This document shows positions 11,432-23,720 of a stretch of DNA of 64,000 nucleotides, piece by piece. The first letter of the stretch is position 1. Every line of letters begins with the position of its first letter. The notes beneath the pieces were generated by a model that worked only from the letters and a program-made list of their open reading frames with translations, was not told where the DNA came from and searched no databases. A program made the translations under genes and the position numbers. Origin of the DNA: Sipunculus nudus (taxonomy: Eukaryota; Annelida; Sipuncula; Golfingiida; Sipunculidae); NCBI GenBank assembly GCA_026874595.1, contig CM049307.1:48829678-48893677 (forward strand). The letters are read 5' to 3'.

Positions 11432-12230
11432 CATTATCTGCCCACACACCAAAAATCAGGCAAATATCTGCAGGCATTGAGAAATAAAGTCCGTACATGT
11501 GTAGTCGTCATGAAAATTTCTATTTTCATGAAATTTTCTATGTTCAAGAGCCGTTAAATGGTCAAAAGTAGGTCAACCGGGACGAAACGCGAACTCGTTC
11601 TGTAACTGGTCAATATCTGCCCACACACCAAAAATCAGGCCAATATCTGCAGGCATCGCGAAAAAAAAGTCCGTACATGTGCAGTCGTCGTGAAAATTTC
11701 TATTTTTCATGAAATTTTCTAAGTTCAGGAGCCGTAAAATAGTCAAAAACAGGTCAACCGGGACGAAACGCGAACTCATTCTGTAACTGGTCAATATCTG
11801 CCCACACACCAAAAATCAGGCCAATATCTGCAGGCATCGCGAAAAAAAGTCCGTACATGTGCAGTCGTCATGAAAATTTCTATTTTTCATGAAATTTTCT
11901 AAGTTTAGGAGCCGTAAAACCGTCAAAATAGGTCAACCGGGATGAAACGCTAACTTGATCTGTAATTGGTCATTATCTGCCCACACACCAAAAATCAGGC
12001 AAATATCTGCAGGCATTGCGAAATAAAGTCCGTACATGTGTATTTGTCATGAAAATTTCTATTTTTCATGAAATTTTCTAAGTTTAGGAGCCGTAAAACG
12101 GACAAAATAGGTCAACCGGGATCAAACCCGAACTCGATCTGTAACTGGTCAACATCTGCCCACACACCAAAAATCAGGCAAATATCTGCAGGCATTGCGA
12201 AAAGAAGTCTGTACAACTGTTTGATTTCGG
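11432..12230. repeat. 180-bp core repeats of family 3 (about 4.5 units)
   Basis: Units start at 11432, 11611, 11792, 11971 and 12150, a period of 179-181 bp. Each contains 'ctgcccacacaccaaaa', a 'catgaaaatttctatttttcatg' inverted motif and 'ggtcaaccggga'. Confidence 0.92.
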
Positions 12231-12422
12231 AATGACGAAATGACGGAATGACGGAAGGACGGAAGGACGGACATGGGTAAAACTATATGCCCCGGCCACT
12301 TTGTTGCGGGGGCATAAAAAATAAAAATAAAAAAAAACCGCCCGCCCGCATTGATTTCTAAAAAAAAGTGCCTGAGAACCATACCTTTTTTTATTTTGTC
12401 CAAATAAATAATTAATATAAAC

Positions 12423-13357
12423 TAGAATATTAGCAAAAGCTGATAATCAGTTATAAATTTTAATTGGAGAGGTATGTACCATGTTTCATAACAATCCACC
12501 AAATGCTTCCTGAGAAATAAGCTCCTGTGTTTTTTTCTATTCTAAGCTCTATGACCTTGAAAAGTAGGTCAAGATCACTGATCTTTGAACTTGACCAAGA
12601 TTTTTGTAAATACGCAATAGCACTGAAGAATTGAAATTTCTGTGTTGAATACCTTTGGAAATTTCCTGCACAAAAGGCCACAATTGAAAAAAAAACGATA
12701 AAAATTCATTAAAAAATCAGAAATTGTAGGTGGTGCCACTGAAATTGTGCAGCACGCACAGACCATCAGTCCTAATGACCAAAGTAAGTTTTTGTGAAAA
12801 TCCACACGATGATTCCTGAGATATAAGCTTCTACCTGTATTTCTATTATCAGCTCTAAAACAAAAGAAAAATAGGTCAAGGTCACCCATCTTCGAACTTG
12901 ACAAAGATTTTGTTGATATACATCTTCACCAAAGCAAAAAAAAAAAAAATTCTACAGCGAATCCTTTAAGAAACATTCTGCTCAAAAGTCCAAAGGTGAA
13001 AAATCCTATAAAAATTCATAAAAAATCCAAAACTGTGGGTGGCATCACCTAATTTGTGCAGCAGGTACAGACCATCAGTCCAAATGATCATAGTTAGTTT
13101 TATGAAAATCCACACAATGGTTCCTGAGATATAAGCTTATGAGTTTTTTCTATAATCAGCTCTAAAATGTATAAAAAATGGGACAAGGTCACCCATCTCG
13201 AACTTGACCGAGATTTTATCTATATACATCTTCACTGATGAAATGAAATTCCCATGGGGAATTCTTTTAGAGATATCCCCCTCACAAGGTAAAAGTTAAC
13301 AGACGCCCGACAGATGCTGAATGGACGCCGGACCGGGCCTATGGGCTGAGGGCTAAT
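12423..13357 (+). mobile_element. HINE-like element, family 2 (copy 2)
   Basis: It starts 'tagaatattagcaaaagctg' and ends '…cctatgggctgagggctaa', the same termini as 7588-8567. The microsatellite next to the hairpin has decayed (13300-13335). Family 3 sequence follows immediately, so this copy also sits in a family 3 element. No coding. Confidence 0.65.
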
Positions 13358-13476
13358 AAAAATTCTTTTTTCATGAAATATTTTTAGGTTCAGGAGCCAT
13401 CAAATGGTCAAAAATAGGTCAACCTACACGAAACACGAACTCCACCTGTAGCTGGTCATTATCTGCCCACACATAA
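13358..13476 (+). mobile_element. Family 3 fragment, left of a nested family 1 insertion
   Basis: A partial 180-bp unit ('catgaaatatttttaggttcagg…ctgcccacac') that is interrupted at about 13477 and resumes at about 16709. Confidence 0.7.
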
Positions 13477-16400
13477 AACAAAGGACCCATGGGTCACGGC
13501 GCTCAGCTGATCGTGATTGGACTATAAATGTTTCTCCACTGTGATACTATACCGAGTCGATAAAGCTTATGAATATCATGGACATGTTGGGCTATTATAA
13601 AGGAATGTAATGTAATATGTAAGTAAATGATAAATGAAATTACCTGACTGATGGATTAATAGAGTAAAATATAGTGGTTTATTTTTTACTTATTTAGGAA
13701 GGGTTGAAAATTGTGATATATTTGAGCAAATATGAATGCAATGACAGCAGTAATAAGCAGTAGAAGAATAATGATAAGGCTATTTGTTTAAGGATCTAAA
13801 GTGTATGGTAGTCTGCAAGCTTTCAATTTGACAGATATGATGTTATGATTAACTATGCTGATGAAGTGATTTATGAATTTGTGACTGTATGACACAATAT
13901 CTCTTTAGTCTTGACAAGGTACATAATTGTGATGCCCACTATGTCTACATATGACACAATATTGACATAATTTCTGGCATGTACATAGGTACCTATGGAC
14001 GAATAGTTATACAAAATATTAAAGTATGAATATATCTGATTCATCTTGTTCTTGCTTACTGAGGCTGACTTTGGGATGGGGTTCAGAGAAGGGAAAAATG
14101 AGGGCAGCACGAAGGTGGATGTAGAAATATTCTATTGTAATGTTTTTCATTTATATAAGAATATGAAAAGCTAAGAGGAAAGGGGCCCTCCTACTTGGTT
14201 ATAGTAAAGTTCTTAATATATGATTGCAAACGAATACTCTGACAAGACTGTCATGAAGAAAAACAGTAAAAGTTTTGAGATACTGTGATGCATATGAAAA
14301 TTTACAGATGGACAGGCAAGTGGACAGAATGGACTTACACTTTTATTTCATTTTCAGGGGAATGATGCATTTAAGTTTATATATAAACCTATTTTTTTAA
14401 GCATATCCACTTTTTCCATTGAGGAGTTTTTATCTGAATCATTTTTTTATTTACAGGTTTTATAAATTTTTAATAAAAAAAAACTGAAAATATAAGTTAA
14501 AATATTAGAATTGTTGCAAAAGTTGCAATCATTATATATACAGAGTAAAAAACTGAAACTATAAGTTAAATATTAGAATTGTTGCAAAAGTTGCAATCAT
14601 CATATATCCATAGTGTACCGTAGCTCATATTGGGTCATATTATGCATACACAAATATTTTATTATTTTTAAATCATAAATGTTTAAACTGAATTTAAAAG
14701 AAAATAATGCCACAACATGGCATCTACAAGAATATTCCTTGAATCACTATTAAAAAGTTTTGCACATTGGAGTTTTCAGTACATGCTTAATTTTATTCAC
14801 CAAAATAAAATAAAAGATTCAGTAAATTTGATAAAATAAAACATCTTTTCAAATAAAGTATACACACTGTTGGTTGAATGGGGGACAAACAATATCATTG
14901 TGCTAATTACTATCCCAGTTTTAATTTATTACTGGAATTAATAGTCAATTTCACACCTGGTGAAGTTTTTACTCTTCTGAAGTAAGGAATTACTTATCTG
15001 ATGAACATCCACACTTTTTATAGCAATGCACCACTTTGTGGACACAATTTAATGTACACTTTAATCATTGTAACCCTGGTGGTACAATACAAAATCTAAA
15101 ATAAAGCATTGCCTAGAATAAGAATGAATCAGATACAGAAAATAATAACATTCATCTAGTTTCTGCACCATCTGGGGGGGGGGCAGTGCAGGGCAGAGGG
15201 GAAGCCTGCTAGTAGTGGCCAAGCTGAGCCAAGGCAAGCTGTCTGGGGTGGGTTACATAATGCAAGTGAAGGCTGTACTACTAGGTGGGCTAGATGTAAA
15301 CTACACTTGACATGGTGTATGAAAACGTGAATAAAAGCTATTCTTTCCAATTAATTTCTTTGAAATTTCAGATTTTAAAAGATTAAATCCTTATGTATAT
15401 ATGCTGTGAAAATTAAATCAACAGTGCCAAAGTTGGACAAAATTTAAGGTATTGATATTTTATTTATGCTAATAACTTGAAAAATTTGCAAAATGCAGAT
15501 CTATTTTTGGATAAACAATTGATCTTGATTGAATAAAGTTATATTCCTGAAAAAAAGTCTCTAGGTTCAGCAATTCTCATGTTAGTTTAATAAATATATT
15601 TCCTGATTTTTAAAAAAATTGCATTATATTTTGGCCCATAACTTCAAAATAATACCCAATACTGACCTAATTTTTGGTATGTTCATAGAAAATGTATGAA
15701 AGAATGTGAATACTAAATGTGATCAAAAACAGATCAGTGGTTTTGATGTTAGGCAGCCTTGAATTGTAACAATGGCTTTTTTTTATATGGAAAACGGAGG
15801 TTTTTCCTTAATATCTTGAAGGTACGAAGTCCTAATGGCCCAATTTTCGGTATGGTAGGAGATTTTGAGGACATCTTAAATTATGCCAACAGCCTGGGGA
15901 GCATAGAGATGTGCACTGAATGACCTACAGTCATCAAAGTGGACTGCTTGACAATGTAAGGGAATACAACATGAGCCTCCACAAAATTCAATAACTAGCC
16001 TAATTTTGGAGCTTTTATTTTCAAATTTCAGATTTTAACAGATTAAATCCTTATGTGTACATGTTGTGAAAATTAAATCCACAGTACTTACAGGAAAAAA
16101 ACGTGCCATGGCCAAAGTTAGGCAAAATTTAAGGTACCAATTTTATATTTTTTAATTAAAAATATTTAACAGATTTTGATCTAATTTTTTGTAAACAATT
16201 TAATTTTGGTTAATTTAAGTTGTATTACTGAAAAAAAGTCCCCACCTTTAACACTTTTGGTCTTAAGTGACCAAATATCTACCTGATATTTTTACAAAGT
16301 CCATTATGTTTGGGCCCATAACTATTTTTAATTAAATAATACGGACTTAATTTCTGGCAGGTACATAGAAACTATATAGAGGAATATTTATGGCAAATAT

Positions 16401-16708
16401 GAAGGAAACCAGATGAGTGGTTTTGATATTAAGCAGTCCTGAAGTGTAAAAATAGATTTCTAATAAAAAATGAGGTTTTTCCTTAATATCTCGAAGGAAC
16501 GAAGTCCTGTTGACCCAATTTTCGGCATGGTAGGATATTTGGGGGACATCTAACTATATGCCGAATTTCAGATTCGTAGGTCCAACGGTGTCGAAACGTG
16601 CCAGTCTTACGGACGGACATCCAGACGGACGGACGGACGGCACGATGGACGGACGACGGACAATAGACCACGACTATAGCTAAGATGACTTATAGTCAGC
16701 TGAGCTAA
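13477..16708 (-). mobile_element. HINE-like element, family 1 (copy b, long form)
   Basis: The left end is AACAAAGGACCCATGGGTC followed by GCTCAGCTGA. The right end is the hairpin 'agctaagatgacttatagtcagctgagcta' preceded by a GACGGAC run (16610-16660). The two flanks rejoin into a 180-bp unit of family 3 at an A-run (TT on the other strand), without a target duplication. The inner part (15360-16600) is the same long core unit found three times in 46820-49646. The rest (13560-15350) is AT-rich and carries only spurious open frames. Confidence 0.7.
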
Positions 16709-17205
16709 AGAATCAAGGCAGTATCTGCAGGCATCGCGAAAAAAAATCCGTACATGTGCACTTGTCATGAAAATTTATATTTTTCATGAAATTTTCTATG
16801 TAAGGGTCCTGTAAAACGGTCAAAATCAGGTCAACCGGGACGAAACGCAAACTTGATCTGTAACTGATCATTATCTGCCCACATACCAAAATTCAGGCAA
16901 GAATCTGCAGGCTCTGCGAAAAAAAAGTCCGTACATGTGCATTTTTCATGAGAATTTCTATTTTTCATGAAATTTCCTGTGTTCAGGAGCCGTAAAACGG
17001 TCAAAAGTAGGTCAACCGGTACAAAACGCAAACTCGATCTGTAACTGGTCATTATCTGCCCGCACACCAAAACTCAGGCCAAAATCTGCAGGCATTGCGA
17101 AAAAAGTTTGTACAACTGTTTGATTTCGGAATGACGGAAGGATGGAATGAAGGACATGGGTAAAACTATATGCCCCGGCCACTTTGTGGCACGGGCATAA
17201 AAATA
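16709..17205 (+). mobile_element. Family 3 fragment with 3' terminus
   Basis: Two further 180-bp units (to ~17110), then a GACGGAAGGA microsatellite and the terminal hairpin 'tatgccccggccactttgtggcacgggcata' (17169-17200). This is the same 3' end as at 12280-12311. Confidence 0.75.
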
Positions 17206-17625
17206 GTTGTCTATTTTGTTTAAAATTTTAATTCTGTTCAAGCATGTCTATTCATTATATATGTTATTATATATGTATTTTTTTCTTTAAATGGGGTCTT
17301 ATTATAAGGACTGCTCAGTGCATGGTAATTTCCCTCAGAATGACCTACCAGGTAGATTCACTGACTGAACACTAGAGGGAGCTGATAAGCAATTGAGGTG
17401 ATACAGTAAATAATAATGAAAATACTGTAAAACCAAATCCTAAGGCAAAATTCAGTGAAAAATGAACAAATGATATGGGGCAGCCAATTATGTAGGTATC
17501 TTACCTCTCTGGCAAGTCCTCAAACACATTGTGCCCTTGGATAACTTTGAAGAAGTAGGCTTTTAAGATTCCCAAGTGTTCATTCTACAATAGAAAAGAA
17601 TTTTTAATAGGCCAAAATAAAAAAA
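17206..17625. other. AT-rich spacer
   Basis: No gene, RNA or ordered repeat seen. Confidence 0.6.
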
Positions 17626-17936
17626 AGGTATGGTTCTCAGGCACTTTTTTAGAAATCAATGCGGGCGGGCGGTTTTTTTATTTTTTAATTTTTTTGTATG
17701 TTTCGATAAAAAGGACAAATAATTAAGGAAAAGTATGATAATAACAGATTTATTTTGCTAAACAAGTAAAAGCCCTACATAAAAAAGGAAATTGAATGAT
17801 TTTATCTCCTTGACAGAAATGTCTGGGCGGTTGCAGCACAAAATTGGTAAGTTTCTATTGAAAATCAAAATAAAAATTTTTGATGCGGGGGTTTAAAATC
17901 GATGCGGGTGGTGCCTAAGAACCATACCTTTTATTT
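17626..17936. mobile_element. Intact inverted-repeat MITE (~310 bp)
   Basis: The left end 'ggtatggttctcaggcac' and right end 'gtgcctaagaaccatacc' are inverted repeats, extended outward by 'ggcc…aaaataaaa' on both sides. Inside is a second inverted pair (gcgggcgggcgg / gatgcgggtgg). It serves as the uninterrupted reference for the split copy at 6951-12405. The target duplication is unclear and the superfamily is not assigned. Confidence 0.75.
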
Positions 17937-18235
17937 TTTTTTGGCCTTACATGTCAAAACAATAGGATATAACTGTTGAAAAAGAGCAAGACACGACTAT
18001 CAACATGTATATGCCTATCAAAAGTTTGCTCTAATGCTTAAATTGTTTTGTTCTTTTTTTATTCGGTGGAGCAAACTGCCCCCAGTTTTTTGTTAATATT
18101 GGCTTAACAAAGTAGTAAGTACTACTATACATCTGCAGAATTCTATTCTGGTTTCGGACTTTATGACAGGGCAGATGCCTGTTATTTAAATTTGAGAGGG
18201 AAAACATGTAGTTTTGTATTGTGTGTCAACCATGT

Positions 18236-18719
18236 TGTAACATTCTTGTCCTTTGACCTGGCTAGGGGTGGGGCATGAACACTGATTGACAGTCAATATA
18301 GAGATGCCCCATAGCCAATCACAGGCAGCTAAGGACTTCGCCCTCTGCCCCTCTGGGATAAAACTCCCTTGCCCTGACGATTCTCCCTCTCTCTTGGATC
18401 ATCGAGCGGTGGACCCCTATGCCTGCCCTCTGTGGCAGGCAGAGGGTATATGGCTTCTTTTTCACCTTCGGGTTGGTTTTACGACTGTGTCGGCTACCCA
18501 GGTGAAGAGCCACCCACTACCAAGGGCAGTCCTTTTATCTAGTGTGGTAAGTATCTTTCTGTTTCATTTATAAGTCTAGATACTAATATGCAGTCCTGGT
18601 ATTTTGAAGGTTTAGGCTCCAAATTTTATTCCAGTAAAAAGTGTTATTTTATCTCTTTTAATTGTGCGAGTGCATGTTGCCCAAGCCCAATTTCTTCCCA
18701 GAATAAATAAGCAGCTACA
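18236..18719 (+). repeat. 5' LTR
   Basis: 484 bp, TG…CA bounded. It matches 24690-25174 base for base except for about 15 differences and includes the 'aataaataagcagctaca' end. The open frames in both LTRs are shadows of this duplication. Confidence 0.92.
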
Positions 18720-20024
18720 TCTGGCGAGCGATGCTATTCGGTTGTTACTAACAGCTAGGAGACGAATTCTGGTAAATAAATTGCTTATTTTGAGTTAATT
18801 CTGGTTTTTTAGAATCAGATTATTTATACTGAAGGGGCTTAAGTTGTAAAAATCTGCTAAATAAGCAATCTATTCAAATGGAAACATAGTAAAAGCTTTA
18901 AAAATGCTTGACTTTCATTTCTTAAGGAAATTTCTTTTAATTAGTGCACTCGTTTTGTGAAATAGAATAGGGGCTTTTTATAAATGTAGGCCTGTCTCTT
19001 TTTAAAGAACAATGCACATTATTTTATTTGGAAAGGGTAGTACTACTTTAGATACATATTGATAAATCATTATATATAGTAATTTGCTCTTCTTTGGCTA
19101 TGAAACGGCGTATACTTTATAATACAGTGCATGCTTTAAACAATAAATATGCAGCTACATCTGGCGAGCGATGCTATTCGGTTGTTACTAACAGCTAGGA
19201 GACGAATTCTGGTAAATAAATTGCTTATTTTGAGTTAATTCTGGTTTTTTAGAATCAGATTATTTATACTGAAGGGGCTTAAGTTGTAAAAATCTGCTAA
19301 ATAAGCAATCTATTCAAATGGAAACATAGTAAAAGCTTTAAAAATGCTTGACTTTCATTTCTTAAGGAAATTTCTTTTAATTAGTGCACTCGTTTTGTGA
19401 AATAGAATAGGGGCTTTTTATAAATGTAGGCCTGTCTCTTTTTAAAGAACAATGCACATTATTTTATTTGGAAAGGGTAGTACTACTTTAGATACATATT
19501 GATAAATCATTATATATAGTAATTTGCTCTTCTTTGGCTATGAAACGGCGTATACTTTATAATACAGTGCATGCTTTAAACAATAAATATGCAGCTACAT
19601 CTGGCGAGCGATGCTATTCGGTTGTTACTAACAGCTAGGAGACGAATTCTGGTAAATAAATTGCTTATTTTGAGTTTATTCTGGTTTTTTAGAATCAGAT
19701 TATTTATACTGAAGGGGCTTAGGTTGTAAAAATCTGCTAAATAAGCGATCTATTCAAATGGAAACATAGTAAAAGCTTTAAAAATGCTTGACTTTCATTT
19801 CTTAAGGAAATTTCTTTTAATTAGTGCACTCGTTTTGTGAAATAGAATAGGGGCTTTTTATAAATGTAGGCCTGTCTCTTTTTAAAGAAAAATGCACATT
19901 ATTTTATTTGGAAAGGGTAGTACTACTTTAGATACATATTGATAAATCATTATATATAGTAATTTGCTCTTCTTTGGCTATGAAACGGCGTATACATTAT
20001 AATACGGTGTATGCTTCAAACAAT
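18720..20024 (+). repeat. Three tandem 440-bp repeats that repeat the primer-binding site
   Basis: Units start at 18721, 19161 and 19601. Units 1 and 2 appear identical; unit 3 has a few substitutions. Each junction carries 'aataaatatgcagctacatc' followed by 'tggcgagcgatgc', so the last ~19 bp of the LTR and the primer-binding candidate are repeated at every unit boundary. Confidence 0.93.
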
Positions 20025-20268
20025 CATCTATTAAATTCAAAATCATTGGTAGGTGTACAATAATCCCACAGTATTGATCCTTTATTTGTACAATTTACAG
20101 CAAATACTACGGTTATTGGGAATTTTCATTGTGAAGAAACCAGTCATATTAGTTTTACATTCTTATGAAATGAAAGCCGTAATATCATTATATTTCTAAT
20201 TACTTCAATTCTTAATTGAAATTAAAGCCCACAGTGTAAAACTTGAATTGTGTGTTCTATCTAGGAAG

Positions 20269-20325
<57 letters not shown>

Positions 20326-22189
20326 AAACAAAAAAAGTTTATAATAATTATTTATATACAAAATTGTGTGACTTTATAAGATGTAAAAACAAGAGAAATA
20401 ACAGGTGCTATATGTACCATTATGTGATCAGTGAAAAAAAACTGTGACACGCATCTTCTTATTACATTGGGCATAAGCGTAGCCCGCAAATATTTAATGC
20501 CCCCCATGCAAACAGCCAGGCAACTTGTGCCTGCAATTGTATATATGTCATATTTTACTTATAATGAATGACCTTTTCTTTGCAAAATTAATCAGTTGAT
20601 CAGATTTTATGTATATAACAACTTTCAGGACATGATCTAAATTAGCTGGATTATACTGAAATAAGAGTAACAGCTCAACCCTTTTTATGCGTAGCTGTCT
20701 CTTGAATAAATGTAATATAGCTTCTGTTTGTAAATATGTATAGATGGAACCGTAGACTTGACCATACGTATGTATACTGTTTTACCTGTGAAGGTACTTT
20801 GTTCAAAACATTAGTTAAATACTTGATTATAGTCTAGAATGGATTGTCAGTTAAAAATATTTTAACACGCTTGCTCTATATTGGTGTTATTGTAAAAATC
20901 CGAAATTCAGTGATCTTTATGTTTAAACCAAATGGGTTTTATTGTGTAAAGAAATTTAGCCTACATGCTGCTAACAAAGCTTTAAATCCTTAAATTACCG
21001 TACCTAGTGGTCTATTATTATGCCAATTTTAAAATACAGAAAGGGCACAAACTTCAGCATCCACCACCTGGTAGATACATTTTAGTGTGTCATTCAAACA
21101 AACGGACCCGTTGGTCAAGTTTCATCTCCTGGTCACAGGTTATTGCACAATCCCCAGCCGTGTTAACACCACCCTTGGGTTTCAAAGTTAGCAGTGTCTT
21201 ACAGGGCCTGCTGGTAATCCCCTTATCTGGCAGGTCAGATTAATATTTCAGGTACATTCAGTGTCCCATATGGGGTTAGATAATAATAAGTAGGATAAGT
21301 TGAGATTTGCTATCAACACTAAAACTCTGTCAAAGGAGCCCAGACAAGTTACCTAACACACCATCCGTATTTAGATACACCTGTTACCTGGTGTAATGTC
21401 TTGTGAACCTTTGTCATGAGTCATGTACCTTATAACCATCCTGAAAATGTGTACCTTTAACATGCTTTCATGTGCTGGTTACCCACTTTAAAATTATAAT
21501 AATAATAAATAAATAAAACTAGAAAACTAATTTCACCAATAAAAATAACATTTAAATCAAATATTATTAAATAATTGGGCTTATCTTTCTGTTGGTCTCT
21601 CTTATGTGTCCAACTGATACAAGCAGATACTTTAGCCCTAGAAGGTGTTTAGCCCTTGCCTTTAGATAATCCTAATAACTTGTTACAATTAATAATGAAT
21701 TATGATGTTAAAAACATAACAATAAAAACAGATCAGTACTTAATAATCTAGATCAATCTTTAAATAAATATTTAGATTTAATTCTTAATACCTCTCAGGC
21801 ATGCTCATATTTTATATACGCTTTTTCTAAATTCATTTGTTGATTTTTAGCATTTATTTTTAATACAAATGTAGACTATTATCTCAAAGCTAGTTAAAGT
21901 GTTCATAAACATTTATTTATTAATTTCTTATTCTAAAATGAAACTTTTAAAAACTTAGTTATTTCCAACTATGATTAACATTTATAACTCTACTTGATTA
22001 GACAAATTCAGAAATAAATAGTATGATACTTATCAATTTAATTAAGGCATTTTATTCTGCCTCACATACTGCTGGACTAGATATGCATGAGTGTTACTTT
22101 GAATTACTCTGGTGAAATTAACTACCTATAGGCTGGATGTAACATGCCTGACACACCTGGAAGGTTATTTATTGGTATCCTATTTGCCT
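20025..22189. other. LTR element interior, AT-rich, non-coding
   Basis: It holds an (AT)n microsatellite at 20271-20326. No frame longer than ~78 codons and none recognisable. Confidence 0.65.
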
Positions 22190-22600
22190 AGATCTCAGTA
22201 TCTGGCATAGTACCATTTGTTCTGCCTCAACTTTGAGAGTTTTACTAGTCGCTTTTTAAGGTTCATATCCCGGCATAGTATGTGCTTTTCCTGGTTGAGT
22301 TTTTATTTAGTTTAGCATATAAGGGCATAAAATATATACCAGTTGCCTTGGGTGTTACCCGGCGGGGTTGTCCCTTCTTATGCAGTGTTGATCGCTGGCA
22401 AAGTTCCCAGTCGCTTTTTAAGGAGATGTTCTCCGGCATGGAAACAATTTTTGCCTAGTGATTTTGGTGTCTGACATGGCTGCATGTCTGCCTTGTGGGT
22501 TTTGCGTATCGCCTAGAGAGTTCTCGATTTTTGCAGGGTACCACCTTTCACCTAGAGTATTTTGTACCTGGTATGGTGGCGCCACTTGCATACGATTGCA
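22190..22600 (+). repeat. Degenerate ~55-65-bp repeats inside the LTR element
   Basis: The phrases 'tcgcttttTAAGG…CGGCATAGTATG', 'tcgctttttaagg…CGGCATGG', 'ttgcctagtga…GACATGG', 'tcgcctagaga…' and 'tcacctagagta…GGTATGG' recur in order at irregular spacing. There is no coding. It may be a structured RNA region of the element; this is inference. Confidence 0.5.
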
Positions 22601-23315
22601 CCTGTCATCATATCTAAACCTAGCTATAGCATCAAACAGCACAAATTTGTCTCTCTTAAGTATTGGGAGTAATTAAAGTAAATTAGACCAGTGTGCATAC
22701 TTAACACACCAGTTAAACTGGCATCACTCACTTAGAAGCTTAACTTGTTTAATTCGGTTAATTCAGTGAAATCCTATTAATAATATTAATAGGTTAGCAA
22801 CACACCAAAATACTAAATAAGTTGAATAAATACATGAATAAAAAGAATAAATAAGCTGACTTCAAGTTTATGACCACTCTATATTGCAGTTGAGAGTAAT
22901 GATATTTAAAATAAATAACAAACCACATATACATTGCTGGATGGGTATTACTTTTTTTTCACTGCGGATTCGAGTTAAGAAATGTTAATTTAACTCCGAG
23001 TACAACAAACTAAGTTAGCTATTACACATAATCTGAATCCACAGAGCTTGATAAGAGGAAATAAATAATGATAAAAATCAGAATGATAATATTCTTGATG
23101 ATGAAATAATGATGTTTAAAAATATAAACAATTAACTGTAAATGCTAGACACAGATTAAAAAGAAAATTCTCATTATTCAAATAAACTAATGAATAGGTA
23201 ACTAACCCTGATATCTAATTTGAATGTTATATTCATAGATACTTGTAGGGTAATAAATAACTGGTTATATTATTTGATGTATTACTATGCTTAAGTTCAC
23301 ATGTAATAATATAAG
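22601..23315. other. LTR element interior, AT-rich
   Basis: Nothing recognisable on either strand. Confidence 0.6.
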
Positions 23316-23720
23316 GAGATCTTTTGCGAGAAATCTCGCTGTTACTTGATTATTATTACTTGGTCAGTTGTAGTTCATATTTTAGCCCAGTGAGAGGGCA
23401 TAGTTCGGCCGAGCGAGGCTTAAAAAACCGTCTAGATTTTCAGGCCAAACAGGGCACAGAATAAATACTGTTTATGAAAAGCTTACCAGAGGGTAATGCA
23501 TATATACGTCTTAACACGGATCAGATGATGATACAGTGTGCGAGTGAATCTCGCTGTATTAGTAGACCAGAGGTCGAAATATTAATTAGCCCAGTGAGGG
23601 GGCATATTTAAGCCAGACGGGGCTTCAAATAAGTACCGTTACAGTTGTGAGGCCAGACAGGGCACAAAGAAAATACTGTCCATTTAATCTGATACAGTGA
23701 TTTCTTTTGCCCACCTTGTG
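23316..23720 (+). repeat. Diverged direct duplication with inverted motifs
   Basis: Two copies (about 23320-23480 and 23540-23690) share 'gcgag…atctcgctgt', 'tagcccagtgag(a/g)ggggcat', 'gaggc/ggggctt' and 'aggccaaacagggcacaga'. The 'gcgagaaatctcgc' motif can fold into a hairpin. Confidence 0.6.

Larger units (their letters stand above)
7201..12311 (+). mobile_element. HINE-like element, family 3, with 180-bp core repeats and two nested insertions
   Basis: The element starts with an 'aaactatatg' motif and a small hairpin (GCCCCtgcctGGGG at ~7232). It then carries core repeats of about 180 bp ('ctgcccacacaccaaaaatcagg…'), a GACGG microsatellite (12230-12270), and ends 'aaactatatgccccgg…ggggcat'. 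The repetition of 'aaactatatg' at the start and next to the terminal hairpin is the asymmetric-inverted-end pattern of this class. It was later split by a family 2 element (7588-8567) and by a Ngaro-like element (9056-11431). It has no genes of its own. Confidence 0.65.
6951..12405. mobile_element. Inverted-repeat MITE split by a 5.1-kb nested insertion
   Basis: The two halves (6951-7200 and 12312-12405) together match the intact MITE at 17626-17936 read in reverse complement. The left half ends at 'ttatcgaaacatac' (7200). The right half resumes with the matching A-rich run and 'ccgcccgcccgcattgattt', ending in the inverted repeat 'tgcctgagaaccatacc'. Everything between is inserted material. 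No transposase is present. Confidence 0.75.
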
